From: Leptidea sinapis
Taxonomy: Eukaryota; Arthropoda; Insecta; Lepidoptera; Pieridae
Assembly (NCBI RefSeq): GCF_905404315.1
Contig: NC_066310.1
Span: forward strand, 1,116,001 to 1,180,000
Length of the DNA: 64,000 nucleotides
Direction: 5' to 3'
Each line of letters opens with the position of its first letter. Within the stretch, counting starts at the first letter, position 1. A program made the translations under genes and the position numbers. Below the pieces are notes generated by a model. That model was not told the origin of the DNA, did no database searches, and saw nothing but the letters and a program-made list of their open reading frames with translations. This document shows positions 1 through 11,986 of the stretch, piece by piece.

Positions 1-924
1 AATTAAACGAAGCTTTCCTGACGACGAAGCGGCAGCGGCATAGAGTCTTGCAATTCTATTAATATTTGATCTTGTAATAGCTAGATACGTTTTCGTTACG
101 GTGAGGCCATGCACATCGATTAATTCACAAGCTGACGAAAGCATCACGATGGTGGTAATTCAATTACCCGCTTGGAGACCAAAAAACTCATTTTTCTTTT
201 TAATAAAATATATAGCAATTTCAACGGAGTTTTTACCATGATGAATTTATATACTTTCATCTTTAAGTAATAATAGTATCTTTATGTACTACGTAAGTCG
301 GTACTGGCTAGGAGCCGATCTAATTCCTAACCAACAGATATGATTGACGCGTTTAAGCAAAAAGCAATCTGTTGAGTACTATGAAGTAACGGGAGAGAGG
401 ACGAACGTACGTCAGTGGAACTAGCAAGTCGGTAACACACTGATTTATTGTCAGCTGTATCGTAGCGATCAAGGCCGGGTCGCAGCCCGCGCACTTAGAT
501 ACATCTATACAACATCCCTTCCCCTTAGGCTAAGAAACATGACTAAACCTACATCTTAAAAACTAACTATTTATCTATTACAAATATCTTGTGAAGGTGT
601 CGGGAAAATTATTACCCGTTGCCTATGAGCAGTGACGGTGGTGTCACAGGGAAATAATCCCACGTCTGATCGTCTCTTGCCACCGAAGACATTCGTGGTC
701 TGATCACATCGATATGTCTGGTTATATCACTGTCCAAATTTGGCACATATACCATATACATAACCCGTCCAATTTTCTTTTTTATAATTCCTTCAATCCT
801 CGAGAAATTTTAGTATCACTATTTTTAGTTATCCAAACATAATCATTTTCTTTAAAGTCTGCACGTTGGACACCTTTGTTTTCTAAAGATTAAGGCTAAA
901 GCCTGTGAACACTGTTTACGTTCG
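1..924. other. No gene seen
   Basis: The stretch is moderately AT-rich and has no supported open frame. I see no repeat shared with the rest of the window until the LINE-J tail that follows. Confidence 0.6.
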
Positions 925-972
925 ACGTTAAGACGACCCGTACGATCGTTTGTCCTCCTTTTCCATAAAAAA
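925..972 (+). mobile_element. LINE-J 3' tail fragment
   Basis: This short piece contains GACCCGTACGATCGTTTGTC followed by CCTCCTTTTCCATAAAAAAA. The same terminus closes the other LINE-J fragments, for example in reverse at 25449. Only the 3' untranslated end is present, so this is a severely 5'-truncated or eroded copy. The orientation comes from the A-rich 3' end. Confidence 0.65.
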
Positions 973-1398
973 AATCTATAATAATACCCTTTAACCCCTT
1001 TTTTACCATTTTTGCTGGCTGGATGATAAACTGGATATATCGTGAACTTTTATTATTTTTATGAAATTAATGAGAAAATTAACAAGTGACTAATGTAGTG
1101 GATTTATCATAAACCAAATTCAAATTCAACGATAAAGATATTGAAAGTTATTATAGATATTTATATCCATATATACAAGAAAGTAGAACAATAATAAAAT
1201 GCCTTGCAAATGTATAGTTTCTATAGCTTTGCTAGTGTAGGTTCCATAGAGAATTTGGTTGGAGAATGTCAAGTGAAAGGAAAATATTATGAAGATGATC
1301 ATTAACTAGATCAAGATTGCAAAAGAAAAGGTGTAATTTTAAATAACAGATCTCTAGATCTTTATCTGTGTAATCAATGCTAGCCGTTGTGGTAAGCC

Positions 1399-1800
1399 AA
1401 TGAACGATGGTGTTCCCCAAGGCTGTGGTATATCTCCTACACCGTTTAGTCTGCATATTATGAATGGTGTCATCATACAATATGTAGAACAGAACATACA
1501 TCATAAAATGTTGAATTCCAACATACATTATGCTAATTACAGTGAGAATATGATGGCTGGTTTATTTCTACCACAGCAATGAGCCATCGTAGTACACGCC
1601 AAAAAAAAAATCTTCATTTCATGTGCAGTGATGATTTTTTACAGGGTTGTGGAATGTGGAATGGACTTCCTTATGTCTTGAACATTTTTTCCAGGACGAA
1701 AGGAAATGTTCATGACCTTAAAAACGCGTACACTGTCCTCATAAGCTGGAAACGCCCTTGTGAACTGTCTGGTGTTGCAAGAGTTATCTATAGCGTGCCG
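1399..1800 (+). pseudogene. LINE-J reverse transcriptase remnant
   Basis: Two pieces of a jockey-like reverse transcriptase are visible. The first, from 1399, reads NDGVPQGCGISPTPFSLHI and matches the conserved GVPQGCVLSPTLFSLHIND block of LINE reverse transcriptases, which lies just before the catalytic DD motif; that motif is not preserved. The second, from about 1640, reads GLPYVLNIFSRTKGNVHDLK and then SCELSGVAR-like residues, corresponding to the LINE-J C-terminus. The region between the two blocks in a full element is mostly missing, and there are stops and frame changes. It is a dead copy. The downstream frame running to 2232 is not recognised. Confidence 0.6.
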
Positions 1801-2640
1801 CTTGCCATAACTTACTGCCGAATATCCTCAGATTCTATAAAAAAATATTTGTTGACACTCAAACTAGTGACAACTCTCACACAGAATATGCAATTAAATA
1901 TGCCCAATGTGACACACTTGTTAAACACTACTGTCTATTACCAAATTCGAAAGCCGAAGTTTCGTCCGAAACGAAAGAATGACGAACATCTAATTAAATC
2001 CTATTACCAAAGAACTTCGGATCCGAATAATACGCACGGATTTCGTGTCGGAACCAAAAGAAAAAGAAAATGTCAAGTGAATTTGGGAATAAGGCCAATG
2101 AAAGATAAAATGTCTAATCGCGAATTTCGTATCGATCTTCGGTTCCGAAACACTTGCGTTATAGGAAAATGTACGATCCGTCAACCGATACTTTGTATTT
2201 CGATTTTGGTAATATGGGCTCTAGAAACGTAGACGACACAAAGTATTAACCAAGGAACAATTGTATCACCCGTCCGCTAGTTTAGTGGCTGTACGGATAT
2301 AATCCTGCCCGGACAACCGTGTAGTTATCAGCACCCGGACGTAATTACACACTTAGCTTCAAAGCATACGTAAAGATATCCTTTTAATAATAAATACACT
2401 ATTTATTCCTGCGGACGTAAAATACTATCTGTAGTAAGGTTATGTCAGAGGTACTTTATTAGTACACTTTTTTTGGGTTTCTTGGTTAGACTGGTATTAT
2501 TCCAGCTATCGTCGTTATAGACCCATTTATTTTAAAAAGTAGTAATGGATTTAAAAGTTTCGCTCATGACGGCCAATTTATTACTAAGATATAACATAAC
2601 AAATTATTTAGATTTGCAAGAGCAAGTCAAATTCCCAATA
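1801..2640. other. Unassigned, extended open frame without match
   Basis: An open frame continues from the LINE-J remnant to 2232. Its lysine- and arginine-rich sequence contains TTTCG/CGAA-like dyads and resembles no family I know. After 2232 I see nothing. Confidence 0.4.
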
Positions 2641-2815
2641 TGCAAATATTATTGGGATTTGAGCAGGCTATCAACTGTAAAGTAGATCCTGTAGATGAAG
2701 CCACAACCTGAGAGTTGACCAAAGTATACAAGATTTTATGAAGATACGTCACTCAAACGGTTGGCTCAGTTGTTAAGGCTGGGGACCGAATCAACGGCCT
2801 TGAGGAATCGAATTA
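2641..2815 (+). repeat. Repeat B copy, 3' part diverged
   Basis: The leader reads GAGCAGGCTATCAACTGTAA, then GTAGATCCTGTAGATGAAGC, then ACGTCACTCAAACGGTTGGC followed by TCAGTTG (the A-box-like part). The same order occurs in reverse at 41745 and 63735. The B-box half seen in other copies is not recognisable here, so the copy has decayed after the A box. Confidence 0.65.
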
Positions 2816-4122
2816 GAAGCATTTTTAATTTATTACAAACATAATACAATTCTCTTAGTAAAACTAACAAAACTAAGTTATGTTAAATATAATTGGTGTA
2901 CAATTTATAAATTTTCGTAGAATTTTTATCTTTATTGAATGGTTAGCATGGCTCCAACTGTAAATGTTAGGGGTATTTTGGTGATTTTTTTCGCACTGTC
3001 TGTAAAAAATAGAAATGTAAAGAAAAAATAAATTTTCTTCTCATATTCTATAGATATATAATTATTTTTTGCATAATATAAGCTTTATATAAACCGTCAA
3101 GAAATTATTTCAATATAGCGCTATTTTGGCGATTTCTCTTCTTCTCTTGTTTACAAATTTAAAAAAAAAAAGACAGTTTGGTAAATCTAAATGTGCATGC
3201 CTTCAGCGCTCATATTATACGTATTTTTTGTTTAAATATAGACAAGTTTCACTAACATAATATAACATTAATACGTCATTTTTACTATACTTTAAATTTT
3301 CTTGACGTCAATAAATTTCAAGTTATTTGTCATCATAATTATAATAATTTTGTATAGTGTCAGCTTAAATTAAATATTCTGCATGTCTCTGCAGGAAAAT
3401 ATGAATTATAGCTAAGCAAAACCAAATTATACTGCAATTTACATGACATGCCTTCCTAAATAATTAATAAAGCTTATAATAATTAAGAGATTTAAAAATA
3501 GATAGAATTATAAAATTTATATTTTCAGAAGATATTGTATTTACCCTGCCATGCTGACTCTATAAATGCAAACCATATGACAATAAAACATTTTTTTTAA
3601 ATTAAAAATAGCAATTATCGATTTTTTTTTGAATAATTTCAACAATCATTTTTATTCTACTATGCACAATATAATTGTTATATACGATTTTATGTGACAA
3701 AAAGTTGATATTTTGATTTTTAGGCCCTAGCAGAATTACCTACGCAAATCGCGCTTAAGGCATGCAATATTTAATTTATTCTAGTAAATTGTGTCAAGCA
3801 TCGTAGTAAAATACGTAGTAATTGTGATTATAACACACAATATAGTTGGAGATCTTCTATCTCAATCAGATAGAATTCAAAACCATTAACCATTGCAGCA
3901 ACGCGAATGATCCAGGCCATAATGTAAACATTATGTGTGATAGTAGTTACTCCAAAAACCTTGAACCAAAATCACAATCGTATCAAGTCAACATTATGTA
4001 AATGTTAAAACAATAGACAATTAATACGCAGCAGAGGTCGGCCATTGGGAAGGTCTAGTTCTATAACTTTATTATGCGATTCTATTACGGAACCTTAGTC
4101 TAACTTAACCTATCTTCTCCCT
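2816..4122. other. AT-rich, no gene seen
   Basis: Very AT-rich sequence with homopolymer runs. No coding or repeat signal that I can support. Confidence 0.6.
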
Positions 4123-4640
4123 ATGGCCAGTAGTGTTTATTCAGGTTCTTCTACAAGGTACTTCTTACGAAACATCTATCCTGTGGGCTTCCGGGGACTT
4201 TTTTGCAAGCAGATCATACAGCCCACAGTTGTTGCTCAGACCGTAATCCTTAATCGTTTGCTTTTGTCCCAAGGTTGTGTGCCCTATCCCCTACCCTATT
4301 TCTTATGCAATTCAATGAGATGTTGGATGCCTCAATTCTTATGCTAACGAAAATACTGGAGATGCTACATGTATCAGCCACGCAGAGCTTGTTCAGGAAA
4401 ACATCGACCAGTAATGTCAAAGATCCAGTACTTTGTATCATTCTTATAGAGATGTACTTCATCCTATATATTGGGCTAAATTCAAGGAGTAATTCAGGAG
4501 TATTCCAAAGAGCTGTTTTTCCTAATCACAGCGATTCATCATTCAGACACAATTCATCCTCACCATCTCTCATATGTGGGCGTTCTCAATACTGTGGGGT
4601 TCTTAAGGTGTTGTATAACTATCTTCTTTAACGTACAACT
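4123..4640 (+). pseudogene. LINE-J reverse transcriptase remnant
   Basis: In the frame through 4275 the text reads SQGCALSPTLFLMQFNEMLD, which matches the PQGCVLSPTLFLLHINDML block of LINE-J reverse transcriptase. After the following frame breaks, GVFQRAVFPNHSDSSFRHNS corresponds to the C-terminal ECSEELFHLIPAAEFRLRT region. The two blocks are closer together than in a complete element, so there is an internal deletion. The upstream frame from 4123 probably covers the preceding palm/finger segment, but its similarity is weak. The copy cannot encode an active enzyme. Confidence 0.6.
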
Positions 4641-4768
4641 AAAGAATTAATGAGGTTCCTTGAGCGGTTTTTTCAGGTACGATCAATAAGTTTCTTGTAA
4701 ATATCACACCAGACATCATCGTAGTGAGGATGAAGTGAATTCCAGTGGTGGCCTTTATCTAAAATTTT

Positions 4769-5056
4769 ACCAGTAAGAGGCTCCATTGCACAGGATGCCG
4801 GCTAGATTATGGGTACCACAACGGCGCCTATTGCCGTCAATCAGTAATGTGTAAGCATAACAGCTGTGTTTCGGTCTGAAGGTCGCCGTAGCTAGTGAAA
4901 TTACTGGACAAATGACACTTCATCATGTCCAGTAATTTCTCAGAATGTTTGGGTTTTTCAAGAAACCTGAGCGGCACTGCATTATAATGGGCAGGGTGCA
5001 TCTATTACCATCAGCTGAACGTCCTATTCGTCTCATCCCTTATGGTCATAAAAAAT
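4769..5056 (+). repeat. Repeat A copy, near full length
   Basis: Order of blocks: ACCAG..GGCTCC, GCACAGGATGCCGGCTAGAT, GGGTACCACAACGGCGCCTA, TGTGTTTCGGTCTGAAGG, GTAGCTAGTGAAATTACTGG, a stem-loop around CTCAGAA..CCTGAGCGG, then CTTATGGTCATAAAAAA. It runs to the A-rich end, which I take as 3'. No protein is encoded. The part between the GGGCAAATGAGAC-type block and the stem-loop is shortened. Confidence 0.8.
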
Positions 5057-7639
5057 ACGAAATATGCTCTTAAATATGCAGAAAGACCTTACATCCCTTG
5101 TCTCTCTTTTTATTAGCACTCACAAATATACATTAGATGTATTATAATATTATATTAAATTAATATAAGTATTATTTTCTACCTTCTGTTCGGCTTCATG
5201 TACTTCAAGGATATACAAATGTGCATACATTTTTACTCATTTATATTTGTGACACTAATTTCAGGATAGCAAAAAAAAACAAGCAAATGTATCTTCCAAA
5301 AAAGCACATTGTTATCATAAAGATAAGAACACACCGCTGCAGCACAGTAATAAAATAGTTCAATTGTAATGGTTCGCTGGAACCCGATGCAATAATTTAA
5401 TGTAATTCCTACCGCTGCGGCCCCGCCGACTGGTTAGCATATTGTATTCCCATTCCCTGCAGCAATACAACCAGCTTTCTTAATAGAATTATAAACGTAA
5501 ATATGCTTTAGTACAGCGAATGCTACAAATGCTAATTATTGTGGCAGGATTTTTGTTTGAATTTTACTTTTTAATAATAAAACTCTCGGAAATAAGACAT
5601 ATTATTATGAGGTAAAAATCTTACTAATACTAAAACAGACAGAAATAAACCAATCTCGATTTATTTCAGTTATTTCCATAGCATGTCATATAGAATTTTG
5701 AATGAAGGAAAGCAGCTGATTTTGAAACAATATTTGTTTTGCAAAATAGGGCGATAACGGCCATCGTCTGAATTCTACAGAATCCCTTAGAAATCACTTT
5801 CAACACATTAAGTATTCATACAATAGCAATAATAAACTATGGATAGTTTATAATAGAAGGAATAATATACATACTATCAATACAAAAAATAAAAAATAAA
5901 TTTCTATTCCAAAAATATAAACTCATTTGTATTTCCAGTGTACAGTTCTTTAAATAAAATTCAATTGTATATTACGAGCCTTACAAAAGTTACACGTGAG
6001 AATAAACCTAGTTTTATGATGCCAATCGAAAGAATAGCCAAAAACTAATAACTCTTCTTAAGTAACATACTATTTTAAAAGATAGGGGCAACGTAAAATA
6101 ATTGAGTCAAATTTCAAGAAAGTTATTTATTGCCGACGACGACGTCCGAAAAGTAGAGATATTATCATTCCATAGATAGCATTGATTATTTGTAAATAAG
6201 TACCCACTTCATAATTAAAACACTTTATAGCATAGTATTTTTTAGTTTAAGAGCGATACGAGAACGTGGGCGAGTTACAAACAGAATTGTGCCATATAAT
6301 ATCGAGTATTCACCATAAAATGATAAGAAACTCAAAAGGCAGCGGACTCATTAAAAGATTGGCAATTTGATTAAGACAGGAGGGATCACATTTTGAGCAT
6401 TTAATTAATTAATTTACAAAAAAAGATTACAAGAAAAATTAAAAAAGTCAAGTTATTGGTTATTTATTTTTATCTTTTACAAAATAAAAATTTTTCACGA
6501 AATATTGTGAAAAGATACCCTTTTATGCTCGAAATACACTGTATTTTAATGTTGTTATTTGAATTGAAAAAATTTTTTTTTCACCTTATTTTGACTCAAA
6601 TATCGGAAAAGAACCCTTTTTTTCAATCGAAAATTCACCCGTCAAAATCAGCTTTTCTTAAAAAGTTTGTGAGTTTTCTATTCGCTGAAATTTTGACTTT
6701 CCGATAGTGTAAAAAATATACATTACAATGGTAAATGTTCGGAAAATTAAAGCCCATCAAAAACTTCTTAAAGAATTCATACCTGTTATTTGGTAGTAGC
6801 AAAAATATGGATTACAATTATAGTCTCGTTCTTTTCCAGTAGATTCCACCCTACTATTATTATTTTGGTTTCAAAAATTATCGATCCTGGTCTAAATTAT
6901 ATGAATGTAACATGAATGAAGTATTTATTACTTTTAATGAAATATTTGATGTTTAAAACGATTTAACTTTGAACACGATTAATATATTGGATGCAGCACC
7001 TTATAAACTAATTTGTTATGTATATTACAGCAATTATGTTATATTATGAAATACTCTATTTGATTTAATGTTTTAAATTTAAAAGAGTGGCCGTTGAGTT
7101 ACTTGTATGTTCTTCTCATGAACACAACTTTTCCGAACATATGTTATATTCAGTATTGATTCAAAAGCGCTTAGTTTAAGCCTAATTGAACAAAGTTTAT
7201 TTGACTTTGAATTTGACTTTATAATAATAATGTTTCCCTTAAATTTTATTAAAACTAAAAAGTATTTCAAACTTGCATGTAAGCATATTATGTAGGATGT
7301 TTTGTGACCCAGTACCAAATCCAAGAACTAAAATTTCAGGTCCATCAATTTTCTTGTTGTTTTATTAATGTTCATAAATGTTACGACCATGAAAAGTAGA
7401 TTGAATGTTTCGGCCTCAGGTAAAATAAATTTTTAATAATAAATTTTCTTGAACTAACATTACATTTAAGTTACAGACGAGTATAATCTACCTACCAAGC
7501 TGAGTGACATATACAGGTTTGTTAATTATTTAATTAAAAAGATTTGTTTCATTTAAAATACATCAATTTACAGTTATATACTTTGAACTCTCTGGAACAG
7601 TATTTGCAGCATCAAAGCGGGGAACAAGATTCACAATTC
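5057..7639. other. AT-rich, no gene seen
   Basis: The open frames at 6456-6707 and 7079-7324 are low-complexity AT translations without recognisable domains. Around 7200-7235 a TTTGACTTTGAATTTGACTT stretch resembles a jockey/CR1-type LINE 3' end, but it is too short to call. Confidence 0.55.
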
Positions 7640-7910
7640 TCAGACCTTGAGTTTTTAACGAGTTTGTGTACCTTGGACCACTTTTAAGCAATCAGGGAGG
7701 ATATGCACGTGATACCAACGAATCCTAAGCCATTTCGGTCAAATTAGCCAGGAACAACCTGGAGAAAATGGTGTTAGTGGAAAATATCGAAGGCCAATGG
7801 GTCAATGACTCACCCATGTGTCCGATTAAATAAAAACATTAATAGGACTCAATATCACGATTGTCTTGCGACAAGCCGAGGAGAGAGTGATATGTTTGAT
7901 AAATTAACGA
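7640..7910 (+). pseudogene. Possible RTE-type LINE remnant
   Basis: A translation near 7655 reads NEFVYLGPLLSNQGGYARDT, which resembles the EFVYLGSLITxxGG block in the C-terminal part of RTE-like reverse transcriptases. It is followed by KLARNNLEKM-like residues. Near 7800, in another frame, RPMGQ.LTHVSD..KTLIGL resembles the family's RRWVDDI..LTI block. At least two frame breaks and a stop interrupt it. The identification is tentative because the similarity is short. Confidence 0.4.
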
Positions 7911-8520
7911 AAAAATTTAAAGACAAGCGTGACCTACAGTTAATGAATTAGAAGTAGAGGAATCAAGAAAATTTTGAACATACTGATACGATTTTAAGAT
8001 ACGTTTTACCTTGAGCCTGGTGTTGTTAAACTTATATTACCTAAGACATATACATCGCTCCAACAATAAAAGACACAATACTTAGAAGCTTTAGGGCGAG
8101 ATTTGGTGATATTTGATATCGTGGGGATCACCTGCATTACAACGGCTTCGAGGTTTGTAATTCAATGCTTTTTAAACCTTTACTTACAAGTTAGTTGCTT
8201 CTGAAATCAATGCTTACATAAATTGGTGAGCTTTTTGTGGTTGGTAATATCTTAGGATTCAACTACGAGTACTTTGGAATATTATACAACTTTTTTTCTA
8301 TTAGCGATGTATGTATAAACAGATTACATTATTAATTTAACTGTTCCATCTAAAACCTTTTGCTGACAAACTGGATACTGATACCAATTAAATGCTCTTT
8401 GATCATTGTAGTAAAAAAAATTTTAAGCGCGTTCAACACTTTTTTTCTAGGTAATGACACCGATTTGTCATGCAGGTAAAAAGGAGTCGACTCAGGATAT
8501 ATAATTTATGTACATATATT
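7911..8520. other. No gene seen
   Basis: Unique-looking AT-rich sequence without supported features. Confidence 0.55.
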
Positions 8521-8802
8521 AGACGAGCAAGACGTTCAGCTGATGGTAATAGATACGCCCTGCCCACAATGCAGTGCCGCTCAGGATTTTTGAAAAACCC
8601 AAAAATTCTGAGCGGTACTACAATTGCGCTCGTCACCTTGAGACATAAGATGTTAAGTCTCATTTGCCCAGTAATTTCACTAGCTACGGCGCCCTTCAGA
8701 CCAAAACACAGTAACGCTTACACATTACTGCTTCACGGCAGAAATAGGCGCTGTTGTGGTACCCATAATCTAGCCGGCATCCTCTGCCGGAGCCTCCCAC
8801 TG
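8521..8802 (-). repeat. Repeat A copy, near full length, reverse
   Basis: Reading + to -, it begins GACGAGCAAGACGTTCAGCT, passes the stem-loop GCCGCTCAGG..CTGAGCGGTA, then CACCTTGAGACATAAGATGT, CTAGCTACGGCGCCCTTCAG, and ends TAGCCGGCATCC..CCTCCCACTG. Both strands have open frames through it (8433-8663 and 8470-8829), but these are by-products of the repeat. Confidence 0.85.
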
Positions 8803-9401
8803 ATATCTGTAAAAATTATAACTTTATAAATAGAGAAAATAAAAAGTAATTATATAAGCTATTATTATTTATTAACTTCGCTTTGATGAAGTTTTTATTT
8901 CTGTTGAGCGTTTAACACATCATATTTTTCTGCAACATGACAGTGGCCATGACACGAATCGTAAAGTAGGCCATATCCACCAAAAGCACAGTTATTAAAT
9001 ATAAAACTGTCAAATCTTTATTGTTATTTCGATCATTAAAATACGAACCCTGTTCCGGTTCCACAGTTCCGGTATCGAGTCACGATCAAGTCCCGTATTT
9101 AATAAAGTAATTTGTCTCACGATAATGTTTCCAAACAATAGCCTGTAACGCAATTAACTAACGGCCTATCAATGGTGACATTAGGCAGCTTTCATATTTG
9201 ATGGCTTGAGACACGATACTCGATTGATTGTCGGGTTCTATAGTTCCGTGTTAAAACTGAACCTGTTTTCTGCTTAAAACATAATCACACATTTGTTATT
9301 CTAAGGTGTACTTATATCTATCTTGGCGACTATGTTTATTACTGTTGGCTTTTCTAATCATCTAGATTGTTCTACCGATATGCTCCTCTTCTCTGTGTGG
9401 T
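8803..9401. other. No gene seen
   Basis: Mixed-composition sequence. I see neither a coding domain nor a repeat shared with the rest of the window. Confidence 0.55.
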
Positions 9402-10050
9402 GTGTTCTACAGGATTAAAGTTAAAGAAATCTCGATTGCCAATTCCGTGGCCATCTGGAGGGCAAAGCCAAATTTGGATTCGAAGAAACGGGGCGTCATA
9501 AATAGAGCACGGCAATACTTCAATCCGGCCCACATTCTAGCGCTCTACAAAGCGCAGGTCCGGCCACACATGGAGTATTGCTGTCATCTCTGGTCTGGCA
9601 CACCCCAGTATCAGCTCGATCCATTTGCCCACGTGCAACGCAGAGCAGCTCGAATTGTCGTGGACCCAGTGCTCTGTGAACGGCTGGATCACTTGGCGTT
9701 GCGTAGAGACGTCACGTGGAGTGTTCCGAAGAGCTGTTTCACCTGATTCCTGCCGACGAATTCCACCTTCGCACGAAACGCCATAAGTTAAGATATCATC
9801 CCCACCATCTGGATGTCTGGCGGTCCTCCACAGTGCAATTTTCAAGGAGCTTTCTTCCAAGTACTACAAAGCTGTGGAATGAACTTTCCGGGACGTTACA
9901 ACATGGGAACCTTCAAAAAAGCGCGTACACCTTTCTATAAGGCCGGCAATACTCCCATGATTCCTCTGGTGTTGCAAGAGCATGTGGGTGGTGGTGAACA
10001 TTTAACACCAGGTGACCCGTACCCTCGTTTGTTTTCCATGCAAAAGTATT
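9402..10050 (+). pseudogene. LINE-J reverse transcriptase C-terminus and 3' UTR
   Basis: This is the longest LINE-J fragment. From about 9484 one frame reads KKRGVINRARQYFNPAHILA, then LYKAQVRPHMEYCCHLWSGT and VQRRAARIVVDPVLCERLDH. This is the region after the reverse-transcriptase palm in jockey-like elements, where HMEYCxHLW is diagnostic. A frameshift near 9716 moves the match to ECSEELFHLIPADEFHLRTK and HHLDVWRSSTVQFSRSFLPS; another near 9880 moves it to FPGRYNMGTFKKARTPFYK. The 3' UTR follows: GTGGGTGGTGGTGAACATTT and ACCAGGTGACCCGTACCCTC. There is no endonuclease and no catalytic YxDD motif, so this is a 5'-truncated dead copy with at least two frameshifts. Confidence 0.8.
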
Positions 10051-10390
10051 ATTCTCTGAGGCTGTGCTGCGAGCTCACAGCCTTACTCTGACTCAAAATT
10101 GTCGCATTGTGAGTGACACAAAATTGAAACACAAATAGTATGTATGGTGATGTCGTGTGATACTTGTAACTTGGCGACGGTTCTCGTGCCGCGCGACTGT
10201 TTGTGACTCGCCTACAGATATTGACGGCTGTCACGATATCAATACTATCAACCGCGATCACTGGGAACTTAAGACTTTACTGTATGTATTGGGCCCAATA
10301 AATCACTCTACGGTTATCGCAGACGAGGTCGGGATTGCTCAGCAACTAGTTGAGAAAGTTGAAAAGATGATCCTAGATTTTTTGAATGAT

Positions 10391-10636
10391 AATAAGGATC
10401 GAGACGAGCAGGACGTTCAGCTAATGGTAATTGATACGCCCTTCCCATTACAATGTAGTGCCACTAAGGATTTTTGAAAAACCCAATAATTCTGAGCGGC
10501 ACTACACTCGCGCTCGCGTCAAGTCTCATTTACCCAGTAATTTCACTAGCTACGGCGCCCTTCAGTCCGAAAAACAGCTGTAATGTTTACACACTGCTTC
10601 TAGCCGGCATCTGGTGCAAAGGTGCCTCCCACTGGT
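10391..10636 (-). repeat. Repeat A copy, internally shortened, reverse
   Basis: It starts GAGACGAGCAGGACGTTCAG and ends GCCTCCCACTGGTAA, with the stem-loop and the TAGCTACGGCGCCCTTCAGT block between. The CTTGAGACATAAGATG block and part of the GGTACCCATAATC block are deleted. Its end lies about 10 bp from the mariner-type element. Confidence 0.8.
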
Positions 10637-10646
10637 AAATATATTA

Positions 10647-11606
10647 CAGGGTGGACCAAAAGTCCGTTTATAATTGGAATGATGATTAAAAAAAAAACTA
10701 ATTACAGTAGATCAAAACTGTTTATTGTTTTGGATAGTAAACAAGAGGCATTTATTTCTTAAAAATCACATCATCCATATGCAATCCTTCATTATTTTGG
10801 CATTGCTGCAATCTAGAGCGGAAATTTTCGATGACAGCTTTACATGTTTCTGTTGAGATGTTTTGGATTTCTGTGCGAATACGATCCTTTAATTCGTCAA
10901 GAGTTACTGGGTTGGTTGGCTGGAATGCAGGGGTTTTTGATGACCATGACATAGTGTCACTCCAATAACGACAATTTTGTCTATTAACATGCCCATTTAG
11001 GTGGAAGAGTGCCTAGTTGAGAAAAAAATGTTTGTAAAACTGGTGAATCGCTCTACCATTTCGTTCGCAAACTGCAACCTAGTGGCATGGTCCTGAGGCC
11101 TTAATTCCTACACCATTTGGATTTTATAGGAATGTAGACTTAAATCTTTCTTGAGAATGCGGTTTAATACATCATTATCTTGGCACGTTAAGGACAGCAG
11201 ACCGCTTTCGAGTTGATAGTCCAGGTTGGTCACGAACAGACGATTATACTCGCTCCACGTTTTCGGGGTCCCTCGACGTTCTAGGCCGGCCAGATCGAGG
11301 TAAATCCATTGTTGAACCCGTCTTCTTAAACTTGAGCACCCATAATTTAATTAACACACCTGATGGAGCTTGATTTTTGTGTCGTATCTAGTAATGATTC
11401 CAAAACTTTCGTTGAGCTAAGGTCGCAGAATCGTTGTTTCGATAGTACTCGCGTACACAAAATGCACGTTGACTACCGCTAAACGACGCCATGGTACTAA
11501 ATTCCCATTGGCCGTTCTTGCAATGCGTAACCCCTCCACGACCCTCCGCCGCCGTTGCTAGACGTGGCAACTGATTCAAATGTAAACGGATTTTTGGTCC
11601 ACCCTA
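10647..11606 (-). mobile_element. Tc1/mariner-type DNA transposon, internally deleted
   Basis: The left end (+ strand) reads CAGGGTGGACCAAAAGTCCG, and the reverse complement of the right end reads TAGGGTGGACCAAAAATCCG. They match over about 26 bp with few differences. TA flanks both sides (10645-10646 and 11607-11608), the expected Tc1/mariner target duplication. The total length of 960 bp is short for an autonomous mariner-type element. The transposase inside is on the - strand and lacks its catalytic middle. The ends look good enough to have been mobilised in trans, but that is inference. Confidence 0.88.
10752..11492 (-). pseudogene. Mariner-like transposase with deleted catalytic core
   Basis: The reverse-strand text starts MASFSGSQRAFCVREYYRNN, an N-terminal helix-turn-helix of the kind found in insect mariner-like transposases with a DUF4817-type domain. 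It continues through TGSTMDLPRSGRPRTSRDPE (a linker with a typical GRPRT AT-hook-like motif), LQFANEMVERFTSFTNIFF and LFHLNGHVNRQNCRYW. In the family this last part follows a DEAHFHLNG block, and here the DEA positions are changed. The text then jumps to NPVTLDELKDRIRTEIQNIS and ends FRSRLQQCQNNEGLHMDDVI. The stretch between the NCRYW and PVTLDELK blocks, which should carry the second and third acidic catalytic residues, is missing. Stops after WNHY and elsewhere break the frame. The product cannot be an active transposase. Confidence 0.85.
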
Positions 11607-11794
11607 TACAGGTCCACAATATACATTGACTTTTCAAATAACTTAGCAATCATACAGCTTTAATCTATGAAGTAATTACGAAGCAACAAAGCAGAAATCA
11701 AATGAACCCGGTCTATTTACAACGGTATGGAACTGAAAAAACGAACTCTCTTCCACGATTTTGCGTGGACACGAGACGGTTTAAATAAGACTGT

Positions 11795-11896
11795 CAAAGT
11801 TCCAATAATTCCTGTGGTATTGCAAGAGAATATGGGTGATCACTTAAACATCAGGTGACCCGTACGCTCGATTGTCCTCATCTTCAATAAAAAAGA
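11795..11896 (+). mobile_element. LINE-J 3' tail
   Basis: It contains ATTCCTGTGGTATTGCAAGA, ATCAGGTGACCCGTACGCTC and TGTCCTCATCTTCAATAAAA, matching the 3' UTR and end of LINE-J. The coding part is not recognisable upstream. Confidence 0.6.
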
Positions 11897-11986
11897 ATGG
11901 CGATCAAAAACTAAAAATTTTAACTTCCTCTAGGTTGGCTGTTTTTATACTGGAGTAACAATTCCAAACGTGTTGAGTACAGATAA

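Noticed and set aside
1579..2232. 217-codon open frame as a gene
   Set aside because: Its first third is a LINE-J remnant and the rest has no recognisable similarity. It is likely a chance fusion of relic and flank.
8433..8829. Overlapping open frames on both strands
   Set aside because: They are translations of repeat A, and similar frames appear at other copies (30260, 43997, 53983).
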